This document shows positions 34,177 through 44,825 of a DNA stretch of 64,000 nt, piece by piece. The DNA is from Astrocystis sublimbata (taxonomy: Eukaryota; Ascomycota; Sordariomycetes; Xylariales; Xylariaceae), in assembly GCA_022453515.1 (NCBI GenBank), contig JAJNNY010000006.1:434001-498000 (forward strand), read 5' to 3'. Within the stretch, counting starts at the first letter, position 1; every line of letters starts with the position of its first letter. The notes below the pieces were generated by a model, which was given only the letters and a program-made list of their open reading frames with translations, had not been told where the DNA came from and made no database searches. A program made the translations under genes and the position numbers.

Positions 34177-35255
34177 TCAGTCGTTAGCTGCAAATTCCCG
34201 CTGCTCTCACAACTCTCCCGCTCATAAGATCCAGTAAACCGATGATGTGAGATTTATCTCTTACCGTTTGATCTGCACATCCAGCTGGGGTCTGATACGC
34301 ATAAGCTCCAGTATTGATAAACAGCGCCTGGTTCTTACACACCAGCCACGCAGCGAGGTTCTGCCTCTTGACCTCGGGGGCGCTCCAAGTCAACGCATCG
34401 CCCGACCAAGCGAAGGTCCCGAAGTCGTTCTCAGTAGTGTTGAACCACGTCGCCAGCGCCCGCTGGGTGAAGTCCGCAGGCTTTTCGACGTGCAAATACA
34501 ACGGCGTCGCCTGATCCCCGGTGTTGGCGACGGCCTGCCCGTCGGCGACCTTGAACTGCCCCGCGGAGCGATAGCTCTCGAGGATGGCTGTTCCCGGCAT
34601 GTTGGCGGGCTTGGTCTGTAGGTACTTGTGGTAGTTTGGCGGCACCACGGCACGCACCCAGTACCAACCCGCTTGCAGCGTGCTGCCGGGGCCGGTTTGG
34701 CGTTTCTCGTCTTGGGAAATGATCTCCGTTGGGGACGAGGCGGGATCGGCAGCCGGATCGACGCCTTGGGTGGGGTGCGCGGGTGATCGAAAATCCTGCC
34801 GCCATCGATCCCCGGTAAACGGATCGTCGGGGACAAGCGTCACTGTTGTTGGGGGTGGAAGTGTCGTGATTGTTGTGATGACGGTCGTGATAGTTGTCCC
34901 GGGAGTCGTAATTGGGGGAGGACTGTCCCAGGGTGTGATTACGCACTGTGAATACCAAGGGCTAATTAAGTGCCACTTTAGTGACATGCACTGCAAAGCA
35001 TTGATGCAAAAACATGAAATGACTTGACCGACTTTGTTCCGTCATTGTAGCATGTTGCTGACATTGGGCATCGCGTCGGGCCCGTGTATGAGATACCACC
35101 ACCTGGGTCAGATGAGCTGAGATGCCCCTCTGTTTGTTTGCAAAGTTGGGCAACTCACACTGCCCAAAGAGACTCTGTGTCCTTTGAGCTTGGACATTGG
35201 CTACAAGGCCTGAAGCTAAGATCCCTAATATTATGCGAAATACATGATGCGACAT
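34177..35255 (-). CDS. secreted CBM1 protein with Thr-rich linker and unknown C-terminal domain, four exons
   Basis: Proposed exons 35255-35159, 35102-35033, 34961-34265 and 34200-34177, giving about 295 residues. Exon 1 is a signal peptide plus SLFGQ. Exon 2 continues CGGISYTGPTRC. Exon 3 opens with NPWYSQC. Together they rebuild a family 1 cellulose-binding module with its Cys pattern and exposed aromatics. A Thr/Val/Pro linker (TTITTVITTITTLPPPTT) follows, then a domain of about 150 residues (LQAGWYWVRAVVPPNYHKYLQ, FGTFAWSGDALTWSAPEVKR, FINTGAYAYQTPAGCADQT) that I recall from other fungal secreted proteins without a known role. Exon 2 is not seen unless two introns are removed. Donor 2 (GTCGGT) is non-consensus and leaves five residues between Cys and Asn where three are usual; the short last exon is also tentative. 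The module call is strong, its exact joins less so. Confidence 0.75.
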
Positions 35256-35862
35256 CTTTTAACAATTCGACACCGTCTTATGGTGATAAATGTTCACGAT
35301 ATTATGGCTTGTATCGATGCGGAACAATTCGGCGTCCTTGATGTTGAAAAATGCCGACAACACTAATTCATGATATTGAGGGGTGATCCTCATGATATAT
35401 TCCCCTTCTTGTCCCTCCCCCCAGTTACCTCTGGGAACCGACGACGTCTTAATGCACAATGCGTCTGATAATGTAGGGCACCATTGAGTAATCCAGGCCC
35501 TCAAACCCACGGTACCGAGCATCTGAGCGACCACAGACGAGAGCGGATTAATATATGTATGGGCATTGTCGTAGCTGAAAGTTCAGTAAGTACCACATTT
35601 TTCATAAGTCATTTAGGCTAATGGTGGACTGAAGTGATAGCCGCTCGACAAGATTGCCAAGAGAGAAGTTCAAGATGGGGATTGAACGTCCTGAAGGGTT
35701 CAGACTTCTCAGATCACTCCAGCTGCTTTGACAGCACAACAGTATCCCAAATTTCCAGATCTCTAGGAGTAATGTTTACTATGGCTTACTTGCACCTATC
35801 TCTGACTCCTTGTTTTGCTCCCAGTCGAACAATCTCATCCGACTAATGGCCCATCATGAAAC
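35256..35862. other. intergenic, no gene seen
   Basis: About 600 bp between two minus-strand genes: the 3' end of the GH127 gene and the promoter of the CBM1 gene. Nothing is recognised. Confidence 0.5.
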
Positions 35863-37776
35863 TCATGCACTAGTCGGAAGTGAGCCAGACACAGACCAGT
35901 AAACCACATAATTGTGTCCCTGAGCATCAAAGAACGGACCGATATCTACCGTTGCTCCGTTTGCCGTGCCGGTAAAGTCCAACCTCGAGCTACTCTTCCG
36001 CTTCAGGGAGCTAAGTGTCAGAGTTGGCGTACTTCCCACGCGGTTGTTGCCGTAGTTGCCAGACAACACTGTTGGCCCATATGCCACAGCGGCTACATTC
36101 TTGTTGTCGTTTGCAGAGATAAGTCTTAGACGCATGGGTAGCTTAACTGTAACGGTATCTCCTGACTTCCAAGTACGCGAGATGGTTGCGTAGGATCCGG
36201 GTGCTGTGATGATGGACTGCTGTTCACCGTTGACGGAGATAGTGGCGTCGGAAGTCCACGACGGGATGCGTATCTTCATCGCCCATGTTCCAGAGCCACC
36301 AATCGTCATAGTGGTAGTGTCGTCGACTGGAAATGTTGTCGTCTGCGTGACGGTTATATCGCGCTGCTGCCAGTTCAGCTTCGAGGGAGTGAACAGATTT
36401 ACGTAGAGCGATGAGGAGTCGTAGGCGTAGATAGAGTCCATCAACTTGGTATTGGTCTCGACACCCGTTCCTTGACAGCACCAGAATGAATTCCAGTCAG
36501 TGGACCATGTACCACCGCCCCAAGCTGGCCCAACGCCACGGGAGGATCCAGCTTTCAAGGGAGTAAAGTAGGTAATATGACCATGATTGTCTTTTGGATT
36601 TTGCTGACCGAGCATGTGGTTGAGCAGCGCTCGCTCGTAGAAGTCAAAGTAGTTTGCAGAGGGACTGGTTGCCCAGAGTTCCCTCGTCAGCTTTAACATG
36701 TTGTAAGTATTGCAGCCCTCGGCGGTATCCTCAGTCAGGTATCCGGCTATGGCATCGGAAGTATGAAAGTGCTCGGCTTGACTGTTCCCACCGATAGCGT
36801 ACGAGTGATGGTTCACGGTCATGTCCCATGCGTTCTTAGCGATATCGAGGTATCGTGAGGCGCCTGTCTGCTTATACTCTCGCGTTGCGCCAATCCATTT
36901 AGGAACCTGGGTATTGGCGTGAAGGCCATTGAGCTGGTCTCGATTCGATGCCAGAGGGTTGAATACAGCGGCGTGGTCGAAACGTTGGGCGGCAGTTAAC
37001 CACTTGTTATCGCCGGTCCAGTAATAAAGCTCGGCAAGTACATCGTTCATACCACCAAATTCCGTGTTCATGACGCTCTGCATCTGGCTTGCGCTTAGCT
37101 TGCCCGTTCGCTTGTTGACCCATTCCGCTAAAGAAATTAGGACTGTCTTCGCATTTTCGTCGCCAACGTGGCGCCAAACGTCAAGGAGACCAGCCATAGT
37201 CTTGTGGATCACGTAGTACGGAACATTGCCGTTGGTGAGCCTCCCGGTCTCCAGAAGCGTGAAGTCTGACTCTGGAAAACCCGACAAGTATCCTGCTGCG
37301 AAGCCGGCATTGCCATTGTTGGCCTGACATTTGGCCAACTCAGCTACAAAATACTTCGCCCTCTCACGGCATGTTGTGTCTTGAAGCGTCGCCCAACACT
37401 GAGCCCACGCAGTGAGGAAATGACCTTGCATGTGCGATCGAAACGGGAAGGTTGGGCCATCCCATCCGCCATTCTTAGATGCCCCGTTCGTCGAAAGTTT
37501 GTGGTTCGACCGGAACACATAGAGCAGCCTTTCAAGATCGACCCATTTGATATAAGTAAGCGTTCGATTTTGATTGTCGTGCCAGCGGCTGTCAGTTAGC
37601 TGAACTTGACTTAGGTCGAAGAAGTATGCCGAGACACCTGTCTCATTGCGCGCTGGGGGTACAATCACACCAGTGACTGGCGAAATATTCAAAGCTATGA
37701 ACAGACTGCATATCAGAGTGAAGCAAGCAGCCAAGTTGCTGAGAATACTACCCGAGCGATGTTTAGTGTGAAACAT
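35863..37776 (-). CDS. secreted GH127-type beta-L-arabinofuranosidase (DUF1680)
   Basis: A single exon of 637 residues from the ATG at 37776. A hydrophobic segment (about 13-36, ending ISPVTG) is a signal peptide or anchor. The (alpha/alpha)6 barrel holds the family's active-site parts: GGNSQAEHF with the acid/base Glu, AEGCNTYNMLKL with the Glu and Cys zinc ligands (about 354-356), and FWCCQGTGVE with two Cys (about 432-433), one of which is the proposed nucleophile in the bacterial enzyme HypBA1. Two beta-sandwich parts follow. The enzyme removes beta-L-arabinofuranosyl residues, for example from hydroxyproline-linked arabinans or pectin side chains. Whether it is GH127 or the related GH146 needs a profile search. 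It lies next to the CBM1 and GH43 genes. Confidence 0.9.
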   Translation of the reverse strand: MFHTKHRSGSILSNLAACFTLICSLFIALNISPVTGVIVPPARNETGVSAYFFDLSQVQLTDSRWHDNQNRTLTYIKWVDLERLLYVFRSNHKLSTNGASKNGGWDGPTFPFRSHMQGHFLTAWAQCWATLQDTTCRERAKYFVAELAKCQANNGNAGFAAGYLSGFPESDFTLLETGRLTNGNVPYYVIHKTMAGLLDVWRHVGDENAKTVLISLAEWVNKRTGKLSASQMQSVMNTEFGGMNDVLAELYYWTGDNKWLTAAQRFDHAAVFNPLASNRDQLNGLHANTQVPKWIGATREYKQTGASRYLDIAKNAWDMTVNHHSYAIGGNSQAEHFHTSDAIAGYLTEDTAEGCNTYNMLKLTRELWATSPSANYFDFYERALLNHMLGQQNPKDNHGHITYFTPLKAGSSRGVGPAWGGGTWSTDWNSFWCCQGTGVETNTKLMDSIYAYDSSSLYVNLFTPSKLNWQQRDITVTQTTTFPVDDTTTMTIGGSGTWAMKIRIPSWTSDATISVNGEQQSIITAPGSYATISRTWKSGDTVTVKLPMRLRLISANDNKNVAAVAYGPTVLSGNYGNNRVGSTPTLTLSSLKRKSSSRLDFTGTANGATVDIGPFFDAQGHNYVVYWSVSGSLPTSA

Positions 37777-38963
37777 TCCTACGACAGGTTCAACAAGAAG
37801 GTTGGCGTGAGATGTAGGTATTGAAAAATAAAGTAGACTGCTCGGATAGTTTGTTGGAAGCTTAGAAAGTCGCTTTTCTTGACTTAGGACGTGTAGTCGA
37901 AAAGTCGCTTGAACTTTGCAAGCTACTGGTTGACGTGGAGGCTACACATATTTACTGACCCTGCGCATCGAACACATTATCATGCTGTTGCCTTCTGCCT
38001 CGCATTTCAATGGCCCAGATATTCCCACTAGTCGGCATCAACATAGCATCAATTTATTGCCGAGTGAAGTCTTAGCGGTGGATCTCCCCGCACCACGACG
38101 GCCATCGCAGTCCCGTTACTCCACCAGAGATACCAGCATTGGTAGCGGGTAGGGTGATTGGAGTAAAGGCCCCATTGGCACGCATAACATCTTTATGATC
38201 CAGGGCAGAGAGTAGACTGGCGCTTGGGTACAATTAATATGGCAGGGCGATGCGACGGTGACATTAGGACCAGGTCCTTATATGATAGATGGGAACCTAA
38301 CAGTGAGAAGCGATTATTCGTGGAAACAAGGGCAGACGCCCTAGTTACGAATCCCATGATCAATCTGCTACTCTCGTAGAGATGTTATGATAGTTTCAAG
38401 TTAGGTTGCAGGAACACCAACTTGTTGTTGTTACCTCCAGTGGTAGAGTAGCGCAACTAGGTATGTGACAGGGTGTAACACCCCTTTGTTTGTATTTATT
38501 TCAGTAAACTTACCCTAGAGCATATAGTTTTCTGAGCGAGAAAACATAGGGGAAGGTTATGAGTAAGTCTAGCTAACATGTTTACTGTGGTCCGTGCATT
38601 TCCACATCATTTTGCGTCCAACTTCAATCGAATATCAATTGACCTCTTTGTGACGTCACCAGTATTGAGAATAGACCATCTATCAGGTAGGTAGGTTAGT
38701 TGGGCGACACGATTTGTCTACAGGACCGTAATTACGGATTGAGAGAAATTGAGCGACTAAGTTCTTTCTCATCATACTGTCCAGTAAAAAGTTCCTTAAT
38801 GAAGAACCTCTGGAGCCATGGACGGTCGGTGAGACTTCTCGACCACCACCTCTTAAAACCTACAGCCAATCTCTTTTTGACACCAAGTTTCAATCGTCGA
38901 ATACCAACACACTGGCCAGCTGCATTGCAGCGAAACCCGTCGACTTCAGTATTTGGAACCATA
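37777..38963. other. intergenic, promoter side of two divergent genes
   Basis: About 1.2 kb between GH127 (-) and the DHH gene (+). A CAGGTAGGTAGGTTAG box lies near 38688. The DHH reading frame stays open upstream to another ATG at 38799; see that gene. Confidence 0.5.
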
Positions 38964-40332
38964 ATGAAACGTAGCGCATCATCAGCCCCAAAGACGGCAC
39001 CGAAATCAAAACGACAGCGCCCCGAGATCCCCGAATATCACGCTACACCTTCATTGAGAGATGAATCTGGTGAGGCCATATGGCCGGCACCAAAAGCCCA
39101 GCTTGAAAAAGCTAGAGCTTTTATCCGCGAGTGGTATGCTGAACGGCACACTGCGACACTTCACGCCGGCTAATTTGAAGCTTAGTGTGGCCGAAGGGAA
39201 GAGAACTTTGATAATCCCCGATAAAGACGCAGACGGTCTGACCTCTGGTGCTATTTTGCGAAAGACTCTCGTCCTACTTGGTCTTGACAGTGACCTGATA
39301 ACAGCACACATACTCCAGAAAGGTTGCAACATCCACGATGAGAGCGAGCGCGCAGCGATGGCGGCTCACGAGCCTGCATTCATCTTTATCCTTGATCAAG
39401 GGTCGAGGATGTCACCACCTGTTATCGATGCCCCGCATCGAGCGATAGTGATAGACCACCACTGGGCAACGGAGAAGGACTTTCCAGAGGGCGCTGAGCA
39501 TGTCTCAGCATGCAACTCGCCTCCTGTAGCAACGAGCTCGCTACTCACGTACGAAATATGCTCGCCTCTTCATGAGGAGGTGACGAGTACATGCGACTGG
39601 CTCTGTGCGATGGGAACACACGGCGACTTGGGTAATGCGTTGAAGTGGGAGCCCCCGTTTCCGGATATGAAAGTTACCTTCAAGACATATACAAAGAAGG
39701 CTATAAATGAAGCCGTTTCGCTAATCAATGCGCCTCGGCGGACCGCAACATACGATGTCCCTGGAGCCTGGGCCGCTCTCAACGCGGCAGCCACGCCAGC
39801 CGAGTTGCTCAAGAATCCTATGCTATTGGCAGCTAGAGTGGAGGTGAATGAAGAGGTTGAGAAATGCACACATACAGCGCCGAAATTTTCGATAGATGGC
39901 ACGATCGCCGTGTTCCGTATTAATTCGGCAGCCCAGGTCCACCCGGTCATAGCCACACGTTGGGCAGGGCATCTAAAGTCGCCCAAGCTGGAGGTTATAC
40001 TGGTGGCCAACGAGGGCTATCTGCCTGACATGGTGCATTTCTCTTGCCGCGTGCCCCGGAGCGCGAGGGCGCGCGAGCCGCCTGTCAACATCATTGAGAC
40101 CCTGCGGGCCATAGCGGAGCGGGCGCCGAACCCCACGCTCCGAGAGAGACTTGGGGGGTCGTTCGCTAGAGGGCATAAAGAGGCCAGCGGTGGTATTGTG
40201 CCCAAAGCTGAGTTTGAAGAGCTCATGGAAATTTTGGAGATTGGAAAAAGTCACAAGAAAGTGAAGCAAGATGGAGGTGTAAGACAGTCAAATACACTGA
40301 TGAGTTATTTCGGCAAGCAAAAAGCTGGTTAA
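38964..40332 (+). CDS. DHH-family phosphoesterase with PIP-like tail, two exons
   Basis: Exons 38964-39133 and 39186-40332 (52-nt intron, donor GTATGC, branch GCTAAT, acceptor TTAG) join to 438 residues. DHH phosphoesterase motifs appear in order: PDKDADG (about 70), FILDQGS with a metal-binding Asp, IDHH (about 140) and a later GDLGN. These bind two metal ions in RecJ-like exonucleases and related nucleotide hydrolases. The head is basic (MKRSASSAPKTAPKSKRQR), like a nuclear signal. The last residues, SNTLMSYF, resemble a PCNA-interacting peptide with Ser in place of the usual Gln. A nuclear DNA-repair or nucleotide-cleaning role is inferred. The frame is open upstream to an ATG at 38799, which would add a mitochondrial-looking Arg/Leu-rich leader. 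Confidence 0.85.
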
Positions 40333-40610
40333 TACAATGTTTCGCATGGAACTAGTCTGCGCCTATAGGTTCAATGATGGTTTCAATTGAAGCAGCAACA
40401 TCGAAGGTAGTGAGTGTATCAACAACGTGTACCGGTAGATCCGCGTGCTCAACGTGCAGTTATAGAGTACCTATACCTACCTAGTAGAGTGCCTAGGTCG
40501 TTATGCATCTGCATATTTCAGAGTAGGTTATGGGTCGTCGCATTTAATGTGGATTCGAAGAGCTCTATTCAAGGTTCCTTAAGTCTAATGTCTAAGCTTG
40601 AAATTTCCCT

Positions 40611-41300
40611 TTATAGCTTCCCAGCGGACCTCAAACCCTTCTCACCGTCGACAAGGACGCACCACCCCTCGCCTCCGACGCCGCCATCACCAGCAACGAC
40701 GTCCCCGGTGTAGCCATCGGTGTCCTTGCCGTACGCGAACGCAAGCACCTCGTCGTTGAAGGTGCCGGGCTGCAGCCAAACGGCGGGGACGCCGACCCTC
40801 TTGGCCTCCTTGAGAGCCGCAAGGGTCACTGGGGGCGGAGTGATGATGGAGACTGATGTCTTTGTAGGGTCCGGGAGCTCCGAGATAGACTTGACAGTCG
40901 CCGCCTCCCCGTAGGAGGTAGCGATGGTTGCTGAAGCTGGGTTGATGGGTGTCACGGCTAGCTCGTGCGCTTGGTACCAGACTAGTACTGTGGCCGTGGT
41001 CTGGTCAGTATCAATTCGTCGCATATGACCAGTGACAATACAACGAACGACAGGTGCCTCATGTAGGTACAGGCTAGGTCAAGTGAAAGCAAAGTCGGAG
41101 ATCCGAAACTATCCATCAGAGAAACAGCCGTGACCTGTCAGACCTCACAGGGAAGTCTGGAAGAAGCCTGGTTCAGGCGGCTTTGAAAAGGAAGGAGATA
41201 TCCTACCCTTGTGTCCGAACTTGGCCGGGTTGGTGCTCGCCCCCACGACGGCGAACTGCGGGGATGAGAAGAAACCACGGACGCTTGCTTCGGTTGTCAT
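40611..41300 (-). CDS. CoA-binding (Rossmann) domain protein, two exons
   Basis: Exons 41300-41207 and 40987-40611 (219-nt intron, donor GTAGGA, acceptor CACAG) give 156 residues. The single domain is the CoA-binding fold seen in YccU-like proteins and the succinyl-CoA synthetase alpha subunit: FAVVGASTNPAKFGHKV with the glycine-rich loop, AVTPINP, SELPDP, SIITPPPVT and VWLQPGTFND. No ligase or acetyltransferase domain is attached. The first exon alone stops soon after the loop when unspliced, so the intron is needed. The biological role of these small proteins is not established; a CoA-related ligand is inferred from the fold. Confidence 0.87.
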
Positions 41301-41879
41301 TTTGAAAAGCTGATGGCGAAATAGGGGCATACGATATCAGAGAAAATAGCGAAGTGGGAGATGGATGTTGGCGGATTCAGAGGTCTTAAATGTCTTCCTC
41401 GCATGATCTAGTGAGCGACGCTGCTGACAGCTGAGACGTGGGTTTATGTAAGCGCATGGCGTCGCATGTCATGGCTTTACTGTAATAAGAAGAGCATTGA
41501 GCAGCATTGGGCATTGAGTGAGCATGGAGGGGCCGAGGGGCCAGGAGCCCCGCGCTGATGCTGTTTCGTTCGGAGGGGTGCCGATTCCAGCAGAACATTG
41601 GTACGGAGGGTGCCGAGACAAGTTAACTCCCGCCAGCTTCACCTCTTCCTACACATAAAGGCTAAGTATACATAAATAAGTACTTTTCTACACAAAAGAC
41701 TATTCAGACCCGATTGTCCATGTTTTATTTTTACTTTTTTGCTTTACCACTTTTCTCATCAGAAATTACAGAAATCAGTGCCAATTCGTGGCCTGTCCGA
41801 TTCTGGCCTCCGACATCGAAGAGTAACTTACTGTAAACAAGCCAGCTAGGCATAGGCACTATTACTGTCACTCTGGGCA
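41301..41879. other. divergent promoter region, no gene seen
   Basis: About 580 bp between the CoA-binding gene (-) and the methyltransferase gene (+). The right part is AT-rich (41640-41770). Confidence 0.55.
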
Positions 41880-42884
41880 ATGGCGACATTTGCGTAGGTT
41901 ACCCCTGGCGGGCCTGCGTCGCATCTGCTACCCACCAATCACGTCCATTGGCACGATAAGAGAGCCCGTCGCTAATAGATTAACAACAGCCGCTCGACCT
42001 TTTCGGCCAACACGTACGCAGCGTTTCGGCCTACGTACCCAGCCTCAGTCTTCCGGACTGTCTTGGGTTTCCACCAGCCGCCGCGCGCGGCGAGCGAAAC
42101 CACGCTATTGGACATAGGATGTGGACACGGCCTCATAGCGCGGGCTATGAGCTCGCATTTCCAGCACGTGCTTGCCATTGATCCGTCGGCCGGTATGGTC
42201 GAGCAGGCGCGGCGCACGACCAACGATGCCAAGATCACCTTCAAGCATGGTCGAGCCGAAGACCTCTCGGCGCTGGTGCGTCCTGCATCCGTCGACATGG
42301 CCGTGGCCGGCCAGGCGGCGCATTGGTTCGACTACAGTGTCGTTTGGCGGGAACTAGCACGTGCCATAAAGCCTGGCGGCTCCGTTGCCTTCTGGGGCTA
42401 CGTGGATAATGTTCTGATCGGGTTCGAGCAGGCCACGGCGGTGATGGAGAAGTTCGTCTACGGGTTCGGCGACGTCGCACCGGGCGTAGAGGGTATGGGC
42501 CCATACTGGGAGCAGCCGGGCCGGAACATACTGAGGGGATTCCTCCGCTCCGTGGATGTGCCAGGGGACAATTGGACAGATGTCACCAGATCGGACCATG
42601 AACCTGGGAAGCAGGATGGGCAGGACTCGGCCTGGTTGAAGAAGAAGATGAAGCTTGGAGAGGTCGAGGCCTACACGCGCACGTTCAGCTGCTATACTGG
42701 CTGGAAAGATGCCCATCCCGAGGCAAAGAGTAGAGCCGAAGGCGGTAAGGGCGATGTTGTGGACGTCATGTGGGATCATATGCTTGATTCCGTACCGGAG
42801 TGGAAGGCGATGGGTGAGCGGTGGAAGGATGCTGAAATTGTGAGCGACTGGGGCACCTACGTTATCATGGCCAGGCGGAGATGA
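41880..42884 (+). CDS. SAM-dependent methyltransferase, trans-aconitate-methyltransferase-like, two exons
   Basis: Exons 41880-41893 (14 nt) and 41990-42884 give 302 residues starting MATFARSTFSANTYAAFRP, which matches the start of the fungal TMT1/Crg1-type family. SAM-binding motif I is LLDIGCGHGLIARAM (about 46-60). Later motifs are AIDPSAGM with the acidic residue after strand 2, and DMAVAGQAAHWFDY. Relatives methylate trans-aconitate or related acids in the cytosol; the substrate here is inferred only. Without the tiny first exon the frame has only a TTG start and lacks the conserved N-terminus. The donor is GTAGGT. Confidence 0.88.
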
Positions 42885-44141
42885 GAGAATTATTTGTTGG
42901 AGAATCTTGAGGTGCTCATGCAACTACGTACACTCGTCTTGGAGGCCACGTACAAAACTACCAATGTGGAGAGAGCCTGTTCCAGTCTACATGTTAGCAT
43001 TAAGTACTTATATGTCTGAGGCTTCTCACTGTAATTCCACATGAGTGATATCCTCGTGTTGATTCAAAACATCTGTTGGCGTGTTATCTGATTTCACCAA
43101 ACGTAGATAACACTTCAAAAAATGGCACATGATACCTACACATACACATAGGTATGTAGTACTTCAGGTATGCTGCCGAGGCTGGCTATCAATTATGTAC
43201 CTCACTTGGCTACACGTATCTAGGGTCGAGCGCTGCTGTGACATGCGACAGTGCCCGGGTGCTCTCTCAGCTGCAGGGAGACCCTGTGTTTGGGTGGCAG
43301 GCTGGCAGCAGACTGCAGGTGGGCAGTTGCTATGGCAATAGGAACTGCCCCACCACGCAACAACGCATTGAGCACTGGACTAGGTAGGTACTGGGCCACT
43401 GGACCACTGGCGGGACTGGCTCGACTGGCTCACCGCATGAATGGTGCAGGCCTGGCCTGGCCCTGACACTTAGTTCACTCTGACTGGCAAGAACTTGTTT
43501 CAATCCCATTCAACAATTTCCTGCCCTTCCCAACTCTATTCTCACTGCAAACAAACACCAATTCGAGGCACTATCGTATCCTGCCACCTGAGCAGATCGC
43601 ATACCTGATATTCCACCACAAACAAGAACCCCTCTGTCCTCGTCTACCTCACAATGGTAAGTGTCCAATCCAACGTGTCTCCGTCCCTGATTCGCTGCGT
43701 CGTCACACCGAGTAAACACAGCACCCCTCAAAAGACCCCTATACCCTGGTTTAGCGTGCGGTGGCGGGCTCCTGAAGCGACCTTCTGGAGGGAGCTGAGA
43801 GGAGGAGCCAGTGAGGAGCACAAGTGCGTTCCTTTGGCAGCGGCGACACCAGCCTGACCAGATCGAGAGCTGGGCAGCCTGAGGGCGCACCCGACTTGCC
43901 CGATCGATCGCACATGGGCCGAGCCAGTGCCAGTGCCCCCAATCCCGAATCTGATCCCGTCATCGCAACTAGTGTGCTCATTTCTTCTCCCTTCCCGTTG
44001 CCCAAAACAAACAACAGATCACAAGATACAGCATTCAGCGTTCAGCATTCAGCACAACCCGTTGCATCAACTCTAGCTGCTCTTCATTCTGCATCCGTTA
44101 CTCCTTACTCTGTGGCGTAGCAAGCATTTGTCTCCATCAAC
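42885..44141. other. intergenic and probable leader of the Cdc4-type gene
   Basis: About 1.26 kb. A GGTAGGTACTGG box lies near 43383. An ATG followed directly by GTAAGT at 43654-43662 looks like the start of a leader intron ending near 44120; see findings. No other gene is seen. Confidence 0.55.
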
Positions 44142-44825
44142 ATGGCCGCTAATTACGAGAAAAACAACCAGGCTTCAACCAACTACAAGGAGGCTTTCTC
44201 GCTGTTCGACAAGCGAGGAAATGGTCGCGTCACCCTCGACAGCCTAGGCGACCTTCTGCGCGCCTGTGGCCAGAACCCAACTCTTGCTGAGATCAGCGAC
44301 CTGGAGAGGAGTGTCGGCGGGGAATGTGAGTAGCTGCTTTGTTTGCCCATGGATCACGGCATCTCGCCATCGCCTCTTGCGACCTCCCGGGCACTGCGCA
44401 TGCTCGTACCATGACGAGGAGCTGCAGTGCGACTTGCCAGTCAGAACTGTCGCTAATTCAGGTGTTTTTGCGCAGTCGACTTCGAGACCTTCTCCAAAAT
44501 TCTCAACCGACCAGGTGGATTCCGCGAACCTGGTGAGCCCGAGGAGTACTGCCGTGGCTTCCAAGTTTTCGACAAAGACATGACCGGCTCAATCGGCGTC
44601 GGACAGCTCAAGTACATCCTGACAAATCTGGGCGAGAAGATGACGGATGAGGAAGTGGACGAGTTGCTGAAGGCTGTGGACACAAGCTCGGGACAGGTCA
44701 ACTACACCGGTACGTATACAGAAGCAACTTCGCGCCCCCTCCTGGATGGGCGCATGCAAATGCAGCGATAGGCGACAACAGCTAACAGAACACCAGATCT
44801 TGTACGAACCATCCTTGCCAACTAA
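44142..44825 (+). CDS. CDC4: Cdc4-type essential myosin light chain (EF-hand), three exons
   Basis: Exons 44142-44325, 44476-44709 and 44797-44825 give 148 residues, close to the family size. The sequence follows fission yeast Cdc4 closely: EAFSLFDKRGNGRV, LGDLLRACGQNPTLAEI, ILNRPGGF, GFQVFDKDMTGSIGVGQL, ILTNLGEKMTDEEVDELL and the ending ILAN. The EF-hand loops keep the fold but only partly the calcium ligands. Cdc4 binds the IQ motif of myosin II and is needed for the contractile actomyosin ring and septum formation. The intron phases (1, then 1) reproduce EFDFETF and NYTDLV across the junctions. An alternative upstream start is discussed in the findings. Confidence 0.93.

Noticed and set aside
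34431..34958. 175-residue frame on the minus strand in the CBM1 gene
   Set aside because: Shifted frame of the CBM1 gene; rich in Arg/His and lacking the conserved Trp/Tyr/Gly pattern of the real frame.
42354..42923. 189-residue minus-strand frame
   Set aside because: Antisense to the methyltransferase exon, which has clear SAM motifs.
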